This document shows, piece by piece, positions 1-9,008 of a DNA stretch of 64,000 nucleotides. Numbering within the stretch: the first letter of the stretch is position 1; each line of letters opens with the position of its first letter. Both the position numbers and the translations under genes were made by a program. The notes under the pieces were generated by a model, which made no database searches, was not told where the DNA came from, and saw only the letters and a list, made by a program, of their open reading frames with translations. The stretch comes from Mycobacterium sp. Marseille-P9652 (lineage in GTDB: Bacteria; Actinomycetota; Actinomycetes; Mycobacteriales; Mycobacteriaceae): NCBI RefSeq assembly GCF_902652685.1, contig NZ_CACRUY010000003.1:124001-188000 (forward strand). The letters are read 5' to 3'.

Positions 1-552
1 CCTAACGTCGGGCACGCCGTTGGCGATGCCCTCGGCCACGGTCAGCGGCATGATGCCCGGCGCCAGCCGCTGGAAGACCGTCGGGTCCAGGTGGCCGCCG
101 TAGGGAGTGACGGCGTGGCCGGCGGGGATGATCCGCGGCCCGGCGTGCCAGCCCTGATCGATCGCCCGCTGCAGCGCCACGTCCAATAGGTAGCCGCCGG
201 TCTTGACCATCAGGCCCAGGTTGCGCACCGTGGTGAAGCCGGCGTCCAGCGTGGTGCGGGCATTGACGGCACCACGCAGCGTGCGGTACGCAGGATCGTC
301 TTGGACACCGTGCATGGGGTTGGGCAAGCCCTCCGGTCCGCCGGGACCGCCGATGAGCAGGTTCAGCTCCATGTCCATCAGGCCCGGCAGCAGGGTCACG
401 TCGCCCAGGTCGATCTCAGTCGCCGAATCCGGTGGCGCCTCAGCGGGATTGACCGCGGCGATCCGGTTGCCCTCGATCACCAGGACGGCCGGCGAGCGGA
501 CCGCACCGCCGTCGACGTCGGCCCAGCGGTCGGCCCGCAGCACGATGGTCAC
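1..552 (-). CDS. Amidohydrolase-family protein (C-terminal part outside the window)
   Basis: The first 184 codons of an imidazolonepropionase/prolidase-like amidohydrolase are present. An N-terminal composite-domain beta strand region with VIEGNRIAAV is followed by LLPGLMDME (residues 54-62) and GFTTVRNLG, both family hallmarks. The usual metal-binding HxH after PGLxD reads ELN (residues 62-64), so the first metal site of a classical member looks absent; this may be a subfamily trait. The GTG start at 552 overlaps the stop of the upstream small gene by four bases, so it is the last visible gene of an operon with the small protein and the Rieske oxygenase. The substrate cannot be told from the sequence. 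Confidence 0.8.
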   Translation of the reverse strand, partial: MTIVLRADRWADVDGGAVRSPAVLVIEGNRIAAVNPAEAPPDSATEIDLGDVTLLPGLMDMELNLLIGGPGGPEGLPNPMHGVQDDPAYRTLRGAVNARTTLDAGFTTVRNLGLMVKTGGYLLDVALQRAIDQGWHAGPRIIPAGHAVTPYGGHLDPTVFQRLAPGIMPLTVAEGIANGVPDVR

Positions 553-884
553 GGGACGGGTTCGGAGACGCAGTCGAGGCTCGAGGCGCCGGAGTCGGGC
601 ACGCGCGGCTGTTTCCAGCACTCCACCGGAAACGACACCATGATCATCGAGTACAGCAGGTGCATCAGGTTGGTGACGTCCTCGGGCAGGTCGTCGAGGG
701 GGAACTTGTCGCAGTGGGCAATGGCCTCCTCGGCGCGCGGCGTGATGGCGTCGTAGAACGCCTGCATCTCGGCCATGGAGCTGTTCAACCGCTTGCGATA
801 ACGCTGGGGCTCGCTGTCCAGGCACCAGGCCGAAAACGGCTCCAGGTCCGCGAATTCGCTTGGCAGCTTGGCGTTCACGGTCAC
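549..884 (-). CDS. Conserved small protein in the Rieske oxygenase operon, function unknown
   Basis: This 111-residue, mildly acidic, helix-rich soluble protein has no signal peptide or membrane segment. I do not recognise a family. It starts with GTG at 884, overlaps the stop of the Rieske oxygenase gene by four bases and overlaps the start of the amidohydrolase gene by four bases, so it is translationally coupled to both. The position suggests an accessory protein or small subunit for the oxygenase pathway, but nothing in the sequence proves that. It is not a ferredoxin: its two cysteines (in AWCLD and ECWK) and a third near the C-terminus form no cluster motif. Confidence 0.75.
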   Translation of the reverse strand: MTVNAKLPSEFADLEPFSAWCLDSEPQRYRKRLNSSMAEMQAFYDAITPRAEEAIAHCDKFPLDDLPEDVTNLMHLLYSMIMVSFPVECWKQPRVPDSGASSLDCVSEPVP

Positions 885-2146
885 ACCCCCACCGAATTGT
901 GCTGGTATTCGGCGATCCAGGCGGCCGTCTCGTGGTGGAGGTGGCGCAACAGGATCTCCTGGTCGTTGAGCAGAAATTCGCTCACCGCACCCGACTCGAT
1001 CATGCTCTGGGTCGCCTCGAGGGTGTTGGCGTCCTGCAGGCCGTATTCCTTGAACGTCACCGCGGCGAGTTCCTGGGCGACGCGGTCGCGCGGCGTGCGC
1101 GGCTCGGGGAAGTACAGGGTGCCCTCGAAGAGGTGGGTGTGGGGGGACGTCGGCCAGTAGCGGTAGGTCAGGTACCAGCCCTGACTCCAGATCAGGATGA
1201 CGAAGTTGGGGAACAGCTGGAACGAGTCCAGCCCCCAGGGATCACACTTGGCCGGGTTCACCCCGGCGGGCAGCTCGCCGAGATCCGGCTTCTCCCAGGG
1301 CCCGAAAAGCCCACTCTGACAGATGTCTTCGATGGGCTTGCGCATCTCGGCGTCCATCTCCCAGGCGCGGACGCCGGAGGTGCTGACGAGGCGATGCGGT
1401 CCGTCGATGCGGTAGTGCGGGGCCTCGAAGCCGGCCTCGGCCGCGGCCTTGGCGTAGCTGGTGGGCGACTGGTTCGCGTGCAGCACGGGCGCGTGATAGA
1501 ACTCCTGGAACGCGTCCATGTACAGCTTCCAGTTGGCATTCACCTCCGAGCGGTATTGCCAGCGCGAGGTCATCCGCTCGAACGGGTAACCCTCCAACCC
1601 GGTGACCATCGGCCCGAGGAAGTCGCGCAGCGACTGCGCGGGTTGCGCGGCGAAGTTGACGAAGATGAATCCCGCCCACACGTCGCAGTGGACCGGCACG
1701 AGCCCGTAGCGGTCCTTGTCGAGATCGAAGAATTCGCTCTCTTGTTGCACGTGGGTGAGCTTGCCGTCCAGGTCGTAGCGCCACGCGTGGTACTTGCAGG
1801 TGAACTGCCGGCACACGCCGCTGGTCTCTTCCAACGGCATGTCGTTCCACACCAGCTTGTTGCCGCGGTGCCGGCAGATGTTGTGGAACGCGTTGATCGC
1901 ACCCTGCGCGTTGCGGACCACGATGATCGACGTGTTCGCGACCTTGACTTCCTTGGTGAAGTAGCTGCCCTTGCGTGGAAGGCTTTCCACGCGGCCGACA
2001 TTCAGCCATGCCCGCTTGAAGATCGCCGCCCGTTCGAGCTCGTAGACCTCGGGGCTGACGCAGTCGTGGTAGGACACCGGTCCGGTGCCAAGCTCGGGAT
2101 AGTGCTGTGTCCAGCTGCCCTCGGAGGGCTTGGGGAAGCGAGCCAT
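881..2146 (-). CDS. Rieske [2Fe-2S] non-heme iron oxygenase, alpha subunit
   Basis: This 421-residue protein is a ring-hydroxylating-type oxygenase. The Rieske cluster ligands are C91 and H93 (CRH) and C117 and H120 (CKYH). The catalytic domain shows the mononuclear iron histidines H218 and H223 in the FYHAPVLH segment after NWKLYMDAF. Such enzymes need a ferredoxin and reductase, none of which is adjacent. The ATG at 2146 is chosen because the protein then begins just before the conserved N-terminal region; the frame stays open upstream but reads like shadow sequence. Divergent from the aldehyde dehydrogenase gene and first of a three-gene operon with four-base overlaps. Substrate unknown; carnitine/betaine-type or aromatic substrates are both possible. 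Confidence 0.9.
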   Translation of the reverse strand: MARFPKPSEGSWTQHYPELGTGPVSYHDCVSPEVYELERAAIFKRAWLNVGRVESLPRKGSYFTKEVKVANTSIIVVRNAQGAINAFHNICRHRGNKLVWNDMPLEETSGVCRQFTCKYHAWRYDLDGKLTHVQQESEFFDLDKDRYGLVPVHCDVWAGFIFVNFAAQPAQSLRDFLGPMVTGLEGYPFERMTSRWQYRSEVNANWKLYMDAFQEFYHAPVLHANQSPTSYAKAAAEAGFEAPHYRIDGPHRLVSTSGVRAWEMDAEMRKPIEDICQSGLFGPWEKPDLGELPAGVNPAKCDPWGLDSFQLFPNFVILIWSQGWYLTYRYWPTSPHTHLFEGTLYFPEPRTPRDRVAQELAAVTFKEYGLQDANTLEATQSMIESGAVSEFLLNDQEILLRHLHHETAAWIAEYQHNSVGV

Positions 2147-2229
2147 GTTTGCCGACCGTATAGGCTCTACATCACAATCGCAAGTAGTTGATATTAGGGC
2201 CATTGGCCAACCGTTGAGGAGGACCTTCA
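2147..2229. promoter_or_regulatory. Divergent promoter region between Rieske oxygenase and aldehyde dehydrogenase
   Basis: These 83 bases separate two divergent starts. They are locally AT-richer than their surroundings and contain an 11-bp dyad, GGCC-ATT-GGCC, at 2198-2208. The aldehyde dehydrogenase ribosome binding site (GAGGAGGA) follows at about 2216-2223. A shared operator is likely, but the regulator is not encoded next to it. Confidence 0.4.
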
Positions 2230-3678
2230 GTGCGCCGACACGACACCCCATACGTCGCCGGAAGTTGGTCCTCGCGCGGCACCGGCGAAACCATCGAGGT
2301 GATCTCACCGCACACGGAGTCGCCCATCGCCTCGGTGGTTGCCGCCGGCCCCGCCGAGGTGGACGCCGCGGTGACGGGCGCCCGGCGAGCCTTCGACGAC
2401 GGCCCGTGGCCACGCCTGGATCCCGCCGATCGCATCGACGCCGTGCGCCGACTGGCGAAACTGTATGCGGCACAACGGGTCCAGATGGCGGAGTTGATCA
2501 CCGCGGAGATGGGTGCGCCCACCAGCTTCGCCCAGCGAGCCCAGGTCGGCCTGCCGTCGATGATGATGGCGGCGTTCTGCGACCTCGCCGAGGGCTTCCC
2601 CTGGCAGGAGACGCGCCCCGGCTACTACGGCTCCGACCTCGACATCCGGCACGAACCGGTCGGCGTGATCGCGGCGATCGTGCCCTGGAACATGCCGCAG
2701 TTCCTCATCGTCACCAAGCTGATCCCGGCGCTGCTCGCCGGCTGCTGCGTGGTGGTCAAGCCGGCGCCGGAGTCGCCACTGGACGCGCTGCTACTGGCGG
2801 CGATGCTCGACGAGGCCGGCCTTCCCGAGGGCGTCGTCAGCGTGCTGCCCGGCGACGCGACGGTCGGTGCGCAGCTGATCGCGCACCCCGGCGTCGACAA
2901 GGTCTCGTTCACCGGGTCCACCGCCGCGGGCAGGGCGGTCGCGCAGGCCTGCGCGCCCGGCCTCAAGCAGGTCAGCCTGGAACTCGGCGGGAAGTCGGCG
3001 GCCATCGTCCTCGACGACGCCGACCCGGCCGCGGTCGCGGCCGCGATCCGCTCGGCGAGCCTGTCCAATTCCGGGCAGATCTGCAACGCGCTCACCCGGA
3101 TCCTGTTGCCGGACAGCAGGAGCGAAGAGTTCGTCGACGTGCTGGCCGCCGAGATCGCCGAACTGCGCGTCGGCGATCCGGCCGACCCGGCAACGCAGGT
3201 GGGTCCGTTGGTGTCCCGGCGGCAACAGGAGCGGGTTCGCGACTACATCGCCGAAGGCGAGCGGGAGGGCGCTCGCCTGGTCGTCGGTGGCGCCGACATG
3301 CCCGTCGGCGTCGACCGGGGCTGGTACGTCAGGCCGACGCTGTTCGCCGACGCCGACAACTCCATGCGGATCGCCCGCGAGGAGATCTTCGGCCCGGTCC
3401 TCACCGCCATCTTTTACCGCGACGTCGACGAAGCCGTCGCGATCGCCAACGATTCCGACTACGGGCTGGCGGGGTCGGTGTTCACCTCCGACCGCGAACG
3501 CGGACTGGCCGTGGCCGGCCGCGTCCGCACCGGCACCTTCGGCGTCAACCAGGGCTACACCATGGACCCGTTCGCGCCCTTCGGCGGCGTGAAGGGCAGC
3601 GGGTACGGGCGCGAACTCGGCCCCGAGGGGATCGGGGGTTACACGGTCGCCAAGTCGATCTCGTGTGCGGACGCGTAA
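2230..3678 (+). CDS. NAD(P)-dependent aldehyde dehydrogenase
   Basis: This 482-residue member of the ALDH superfamily oxidises an aldehyde to the acid. Visible are VPWN (N154), K177 in VVKPAP, FTGSTAAG (227-234), general base E251 in ELGGKS and the nucleophile C285 in SGQICNA. Length is normal and the start is GTG with a strong GAGGAGGA ribosome site. It is divergent from the Rieske oxygenase operon and probably handles the aldehyde released by that pathway (inference from position). It ends 13 bases before the convergent stop of the histidine kinase gene. Confidence 0.95.
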   Translation: MRRHDTPYVAGSWSSRGTGETIEVISPHTESPIASVVAAGPAEVDAAVTGARRAFDDGPWPRLDPADRIDAVRRLAKLYAAQRVQMAELITAEMGAPTSFAQRAQVGLPSMMMAAFCDLAEGFPWQETRPGYYGSDLDIRHEPVGVIAAIVPWNMPQFLIVTKLIPALLAGCCVVVKPAPESPLDALLLAAMLDEAGLPEGVVSVLPGDATVGAQLIAHPGVDKVSFTGSTAAGRAVAQACAPGLKQVSLELGGKSAAIVLDDADPAAVAAAIRSASLSNSGQICNALTRILLPDSRSEEFVDVLAAEIAELRVGDPADPATQVGPLVSRRQQERVRDYIAEGEREGARLVVGGADMPVGVDRGWYVRPTLFADADNSMRIAREEIFGPVLTAIFYRDVDEAVAIANDSDYGLAGSVFTSDRERGLAVAGRVRTGTFGVNQGYTMDPFAPFGGVKGSGYGRELGPEGIGGYTVAKSISCADA

Positions 3679-3691
3679 GTCGGCGGCGGCC

Positions 3692-5017
3692 TTATGCCGG
3701 GCCGCGCCCGTCGCCGGCCAGCCTCAGCAGGAGTCGCGTTCCACCCAGCGGGCTGGTGTGCAAAGAGGCTGTGCCGCCGTGCAATTCGGCCTGCTGCGCC
3801 ACCAGCGCCAGGCCCAGCCCGGACCCCGACCGCGATGCCGTCGAACCGCGGGAGAAGCGCTCGAAGACCGCGCTGCGCTCGGCTTCCGGGACGCCCGAGC
3901 CGTTGTCGTCGATCGCGATTTCCACGCCCTCGCTCGAACTGGCCACGCACAGGCTGATTTCGGTCGCGCCGCCATGCTTGACCGCGTTGGCGATCGCATT
4001 GTCGATCACCAGCCGCAGCCCGGTCGGCAGCCCGACCATGAGCACCGTCGGCGAGGGCACCAGCGAGACCCGGACATCGGGATAGACGCGGAGCGCGTCG
4101 TGCGCCGCGCGGTCGAGCAGCTCGGTGATGTCGAACGGGACGAAGTCGTCGACCGTCGTGAGCTCGCCCTGCGCCAGCCGTTCGAGCGCCGTCAGCGTCG
4201 CCTCGATGCGGCTCTGGGTGCGGATGACGTCACCGATCACCTCGTGGCGCTGCTCGGGTGCCAGCTCCAACGTGGACAGGACCTCGAGGTTGGTCCGCAT
4301 GGCCGTCAGCGGCGTGCGCAGCTCGTGCGACGCGACGGCCGCGAAGTCGCGAGCCGATTCGAGCGCCGCGCGGGTGCGCTGCTGTTCGTTGCCGATGCGC
4401 GCGAGCATGCCCTCGACCGCCTCGGCGATCTCCACGGCCTCGCGGACCCCGCGGACCTGGACCTCGTCCGGGCTGGACTGGGCGTTGATGGCGCGCGCCT
4501 GCTGCGCCAGCAGCAGGAAGGGGTTGACCATGATCAGCGAGATCACCCAGCCGACCAGCACCGTCCCGGTGATGACGCTGCCACAGATGAGCAGCACGCG
4601 CAGGTGCAGTTCGTTGATCCGGTGCTGCGCCTCGGCCAGCGGCGCGGCGAGGGCGATGGACGCGGCGCCCGCGGTGAACGTGCGGACGCGGTACTGCACA
4701 CCGTCGATGGTGGTGTTCGCGTACCCGTTGGGCAGTTTCGGCAACACGATGTTGCCCGGAACGGACACGACCACGTCACCGATGCGCGCGGTGCGCACCA
4801 GGTTGCCGTCCGGCATGGGCCGGTCGGCGGTGAGCTGCGGGTTGTTGATCAGGGTGTTGATGTCGCCGAGGCTGGTCACCGAATCGAGCCGGCGGTCGAG
4901 CTGGCTGTACTGGTCGTTGGTGACGCCGATCCACACCCAAGCGCCCAGAGCGACGACGAGGGCCATGACCGACAGCGCGGCGACGATGACGATGGTTCGC
5001 AGTGACAGCACCCGCAT
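3692..5017 (-). CDS. PrrB-like sensor histidine kinase without adjacent response regulator
   Basis: This 441-residue membrane sensor kinase has a first membrane helix at residues 9-30, an extracytoplasmic region, a second helix at 141-163, HAMP, HisKA with phospho-acceptor H231 in ASHELRTP, and an HATPase with NAIANAVKHGG, DDNGSGVP and GSGLGLAL. The kinase core is very like Mycobacterium tuberculosis PrrB (for example the run after ELRTPLTAMRTNLEV and the C-terminal ATPase). PrrB is normally downstream of the response regulator gene prrA. Here the neighbours are an aldehyde dehydrogenase and an SDR, so the kinase is an orphan and may feed PrrA or another regulator elsewhere. ATG start at 5017. 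Confidence 0.92.
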   Translation of the reverse strand: MRVLSLRTIVIVAALSVMALVVALGAWVWIGVTNDQYSQLDRRLDSVTSLGDINTLINNPQLTADRPMPDGNLVRTARIGDVVVSVPGNIVLPKLPNGYANTTIDGVQYRVRTFTAGAASIALAAPLAEAQHRINELHLRVLLICGSVITGTVLVGWVISLIMVNPFLLLAQQARAINAQSSPDEVQVRGVREAVEIAEAVEGMLARIGNEQQRTRAALESARDFAAVASHELRTPLTAMRTNLEVLSTLELAPEQRHEVIGDVIRTQSRIEATLTALERLAQGELTTVDDFVPFDITELLDRAAHDALRVYPDVRVSLVPSPTVLMVGLPTGLRLVIDNAIANAVKHGGATEISLCVASSSEGVEIAIDDNGSGVPEAERSAVFERFSRGSTASRSGSGLGLALVAQQAELHGGTASLHTSPLGGTRLLLRLAGDGRGPA

Positions 5018-5201
5018 CGGCAGCTGTACATGCCGAAAGAGGCGAATGTGGGCTCCAGGTAGTGCGCTCGAAGTGCCAGACCGACATGGATCTTATCCAG
5101 CGCGGGTGAACTGGCCCTGGCGAGGCGCGCGAAAGTCGACTTGTTGTCGTCGGTGACGGCGTGTTCACGCAACAAGTCCACGTTCGACGCTATAAAAAGC
5201 C
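5018..5201. other. Divergent intergenic region with a short open frame of unclear status
   Basis: This is the gap between the histidine kinase (minus) and the SDR gene (plus). The minus strand carries an open frame from 5181 that runs into the kinase gene in another frame. Its first 50 or so codons have fairly coding-like third positions and a protein-like composition, but there is no ribosome site and no recognised homologue. It could be the remnant of a gene that once preceded the kinase, or chance. Confidence 0.25.
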
Positions 5202-5966
5202 ATGGCGGACAACGAACTTTTCACCCTCTCCGGCCGCGTCGCCGTGATCACCGGCGGCGCCAGCGGGATCGGCGCCGGGATCGCCGACGTGCTCGCGGAA
5301 GCCGGCGCCACCGTGGTGATCGCCGACCGCGATCGCGACGGCGCCGACGGCCGGGTTGCCGCGCTCACCGGCGCCGGACGGCACGCCGCGGCGGTCGAGG
5401 TCGACCTCGCGGATGAGGCGTCGGTGGTCGCGGCCGCCGACGCGATCGCGGGCATCGGCGCGCCTTGGCTGCTGGTCAACAACGCCGCCCTGCAGGATCG
5501 CGAGTTGCTGCTCGACGCGCATGCCGAGGACTGGGACCGGATTCATACCGTGAACGCACGCGGGGCGTTCCTGATGACCCGGGAGATCGCCCGGCAGATG
5601 GTCGCGGCGGGCCAGGGCGGACGGATCGTGAACATCGCCTCCAACGCCCTGCGCGGAGGGCTTGTCCCCGGGCTGGCCGCCTACGCCTCGTCCAAGGGCG
5701 CCCTGCAGGCCCTCAGCCTGGTGAGCGCGTTCGAGCTCGCCGAGCACCGGATCACGGTCAACACGATCCTGCCTGGGGCGGTCATCACCCCGGGCGCCAT
5801 CAACGCCACCGGCCCGCTGACGGCGGGGCCCGCGACGCGGCCGACGCCCTTCGGCTTCCAGGAACCACACGAGATCGGCGCCGCGGTGCTCTTCTTCGCG
5901 GCCGACTCCAGCCGGGGGATCACCAACCAGGTGCTCGCCATCGACGGCGGGTTCTCGGTCAGCTAG
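5202..5966 (+). CDS. Short-chain dehydrogenase/reductase (SDR)
   Basis: This 254-residue classical SDR has the cofactor motif TGGASGIG near the N-terminus, an acidic residue (IADRDR) after the second strand that favours NAD(H), the NNA motif, and the catalytic Ser and YASSK segment with Tyr-x3-Lys. The C-terminal IDGGF is typical. It is a cytoplasmic oxidoreductase of unknown alcohol/ketone substrate. It is followed by a TetR gene and an acyl-CoA dehydrogenase in the same direction, which suggests fatty-acid or isoprenoid-type catabolism. ATG start; upstream ribosome site is weak. Confidence 0.92.
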   Translation: MADNELFTLSGRVAVITGGASGIGAGIADVLAEAGATVVIADRDRDGADGRVAALTGAGRHAAAVEVDLADEASVVAAADAIAGIGAPWLLVNNAALQDRELLLDAHAEDWDRIHTVNARGAFLMTREIARQMVAAGQGGRIVNIASNALRGGLVPGLAAYASSKGALQALSLVSAFELAEHRITVNTILPGAVITPGAINATGPLTAGPATRPTPFGFQEPHEIGAAVLFFAADSSRGITNQVLAIDGGFSVS

Positions 5967-6007
5967 GCCGATGCACCGGCCATCCTCGGCGTTTGCCCGG
6001 CCCGGGG

Positions 6008-6027
6008 GTGAGTGAGTACTCTCTCAC
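6008..6027. promoter_or_regulatory. Candidate TetR operator (20-bp dyad)
   Basis: GTGAGTGAGTACTCTCTCAC reads as an inverted repeat with nine of ten bases paired per arm, centred on AGTACT. It lies directly upstream of the ATG at 6030 of the TetR gene, where a bound repressor would block its own transcription. It also overlaps an alternative GTG start at 6012, which argues for the later start. Confidence 0.6.
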
Positions 6028-6029
6028 CT

Positions 6030-6641
6030 ATGGTCACCTCCGGCCGCGACCGGCTGCTCGCCGAGGCGCTGAGGCTCTTCGCCGCGAAGGGCTACGCGGC
6101 GACGTCGGTGGCCGACATCCAGCGGGCATCCGGGCTGGCCCCGGGATCCGGCGCGCTCTACAAGCACTTCGGGTCCAAGCGCGAGCTGTTGGAGGCGGCG
6201 GTCGCGTACCGGATCGACAGCATCGTGACCGCACGCGAGCAGTACGACGCCGGGGAGCCCGGCAGCGTCGAGGAAGCCGTTCGCACCGCGGGGCGGCTGA
6301 TCTGGAACAACCTCAAGCAGGGCGAGGACCTGCTGAAGGTCATGCTGCGCGAACCGGACGAACTCGGCGACCTCGACGAGAAGACCTGGCAGGTGATCAC
6401 CGACAACGCCTACCAGCGGTTCGCCGACGAGTTGGCCGCGTTGAACCGGTCCGGCCGCAGCAGCATTCCCGACCCCGAGGCCACCGCGGCCGTGGCCATC
6501 GGGTCGCTGTCGTATGCCGCGACGCTGCAGGCGCTGACCGGCCGCCTGCCGGGCAACATCGACGAAGAGCGCTACTTCGAGGCGTGGGTGAACCAAACGC
6601 TCAGCGTCCTCGCGAACTACCGAATCCCCAAAAAGGCATGA
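6030..6641 (+). CDS. TetR-family transcriptional regulator
   Basis: This 203-residue repressor has an N-terminal TetR helix-turn-helix ([20 protein letters not shown], then the [12 protein letters not shown] recognition segment) and a C-terminal ligand domain of usual length. It sits between an SDR and an acyl-CoA dehydrogenase gene and probably controls both (inference). An in-frame GTG at 6012 lies inside a dyad that looks like the operator, so the ATG at 6030 is preferred. The ligand is unknown; acyl-CoA-type ligands are common for TetR proteins beside acyl-CoA dehydrogenase genes. Confidence 0.9.
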   Translation: MVTSGRDRLLAEALRLFAAKGYAATSVADIQRASGLAPGSGALYKHFGSKRELLEAAVAYRIDSIVTAREQYDAGEPGSVEEAVRTAGRLIWNNLKQGEDLLKVMLREPDELGDLDEKTWQVITDNAYQRFADELAALNRSGRSSIPDPEATAAVAIGSLSYAATLQALTGRLPGNIDEERYFEAWVNQTLSVLANYRIPKKA

Positions 6642-6666
6642 GCCTCAGCATATTTCAGGAGCAACT

Positions 6667-7874
<1,208 letters not shown>

Positions 7875-7878
<4 letters not shown>

Positions 7879-9008
7879 CGGCGGGCCCACTCCCCGGCGA
7901 GCAGTTCGTAGGAGCGCACCCGGTCGCGGTGGTCGTGCGTGATCGTCGTGACGATCAGCTCGTCGGCGCCGGTGGCGTCGCGCAACCGCTCCAGCTCGTC
8001 GGCGACCTGGACGGCGGAGCCGACGAACTGCGTCGCGACGCGGTCGGCCACCAGGTCGCGGTCGGCGTCGGTCCAGGCGTGCGCGCGCACCTCGGCCGTG
8101 GTGGGAAACGGAATCGCCCCTTCACCGGTGCGGATGCTGCGGACCCACAGGGGATAACCTGCTGCGAGTTCCCCTGCCTTCGAAGCATTTTCGGCGACGA
8201 CGACGTCCGCCGACACGGCGACGTAGGGCGACTCGAGGTGCGCCGAGGGCCGAAATGCCGCCCGGTACGCCTCGGTCGCCTCGAGTACCGTCGCCGGGGT
8301 GATGTGGTAGTTCGCGCCGAAGCGCAGGCCCCGGCTGCCCGCCACCTCGGCGCTCTCCCCTGCGCTGCTGCCGAGCATCCACACCTGCAGAGCCGCTCCG
8401 GACCCCGGTACGGCGCGCGCGTCAACCCCTTCGGCCGAGCGGTAGGTTCCGCCTTGCAGCGCGAGGATGTCGTCGACCTGCTCGCCGTAGTCCTGGGACT
8501 GCGCGCCCGGCAGCGCAAGCAGCGACTTCTGCAGGGCCACACGGGGCGAGGCGAAGAATGGCGTCGGGTCGAACGCCGGCGGGATGAGCAGACCGTTGGA
8601 TGCGCGTCCACCGCTCACCGCCCCCGCCGGGCCGGCCGCCACGAGGGACCGCGGTGCGCCCGGTTTGCCGCCGGACCGGCCGAGTCCGAGGTCGAACCGC
8701 CCCGGGTGCGCCGCGTCCAACAGGCCGAACTCCTCCACGGTGGCCAGGGCGGTGCGATGCCCCATCAGCACCGCACCGGATCCGAGCCGGATCGTCGAGG
8801 TTTCCGCGGCGGTGAGCGCCAGCAGTACCGCGGGTGAGCTGCCCGCGACGCCGGGATTGAGGTGGTGTTCGGCGAACCAGTACCGCGCGTAGCCGAGCGC
8901 CTCGGCGCGCCGCGCGAGGTCGATGCTGTTGCGAAGCGCCTGCGCCGCAGTGGATCCCGACGAGATCGGGACCAGGTCGAGCACCCCTAAGGGGGTCCTG
9001 GCGGTCAC
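7875..9008 (-). CDS. Luciferase-like flavin-dependent oxidoreductase (MsnO8 type)
   Basis: This 377-residue member of the bacterial-luciferase (LLM) superfamily has a TIM-barrel start (LDLVPISSG), the WFAEHH motif near residue 45, and the [11 protein letters not shown] and [11 protein letters not shown] segments typical of the alkanal-monooxygenase-like MsnO8 group. It probably uses FMNH2 supplied by a separate reductase. GTG start at 9008 overlaps the stop of the preceding DszA-like gene by four bases. It is the third gene of a minus-strand operon of three LLM enzymes, an arrangement often seen for organosulfur or other heteroatom-compound use (inference). Confidence 0.9.

Noticed and set aside
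2130-4085. 651-codon plus-strand open frame
   Set aside because: Shadow of the aldehyde dehydrogenase and kinase genes; Arg/Gly-rich without motifs.
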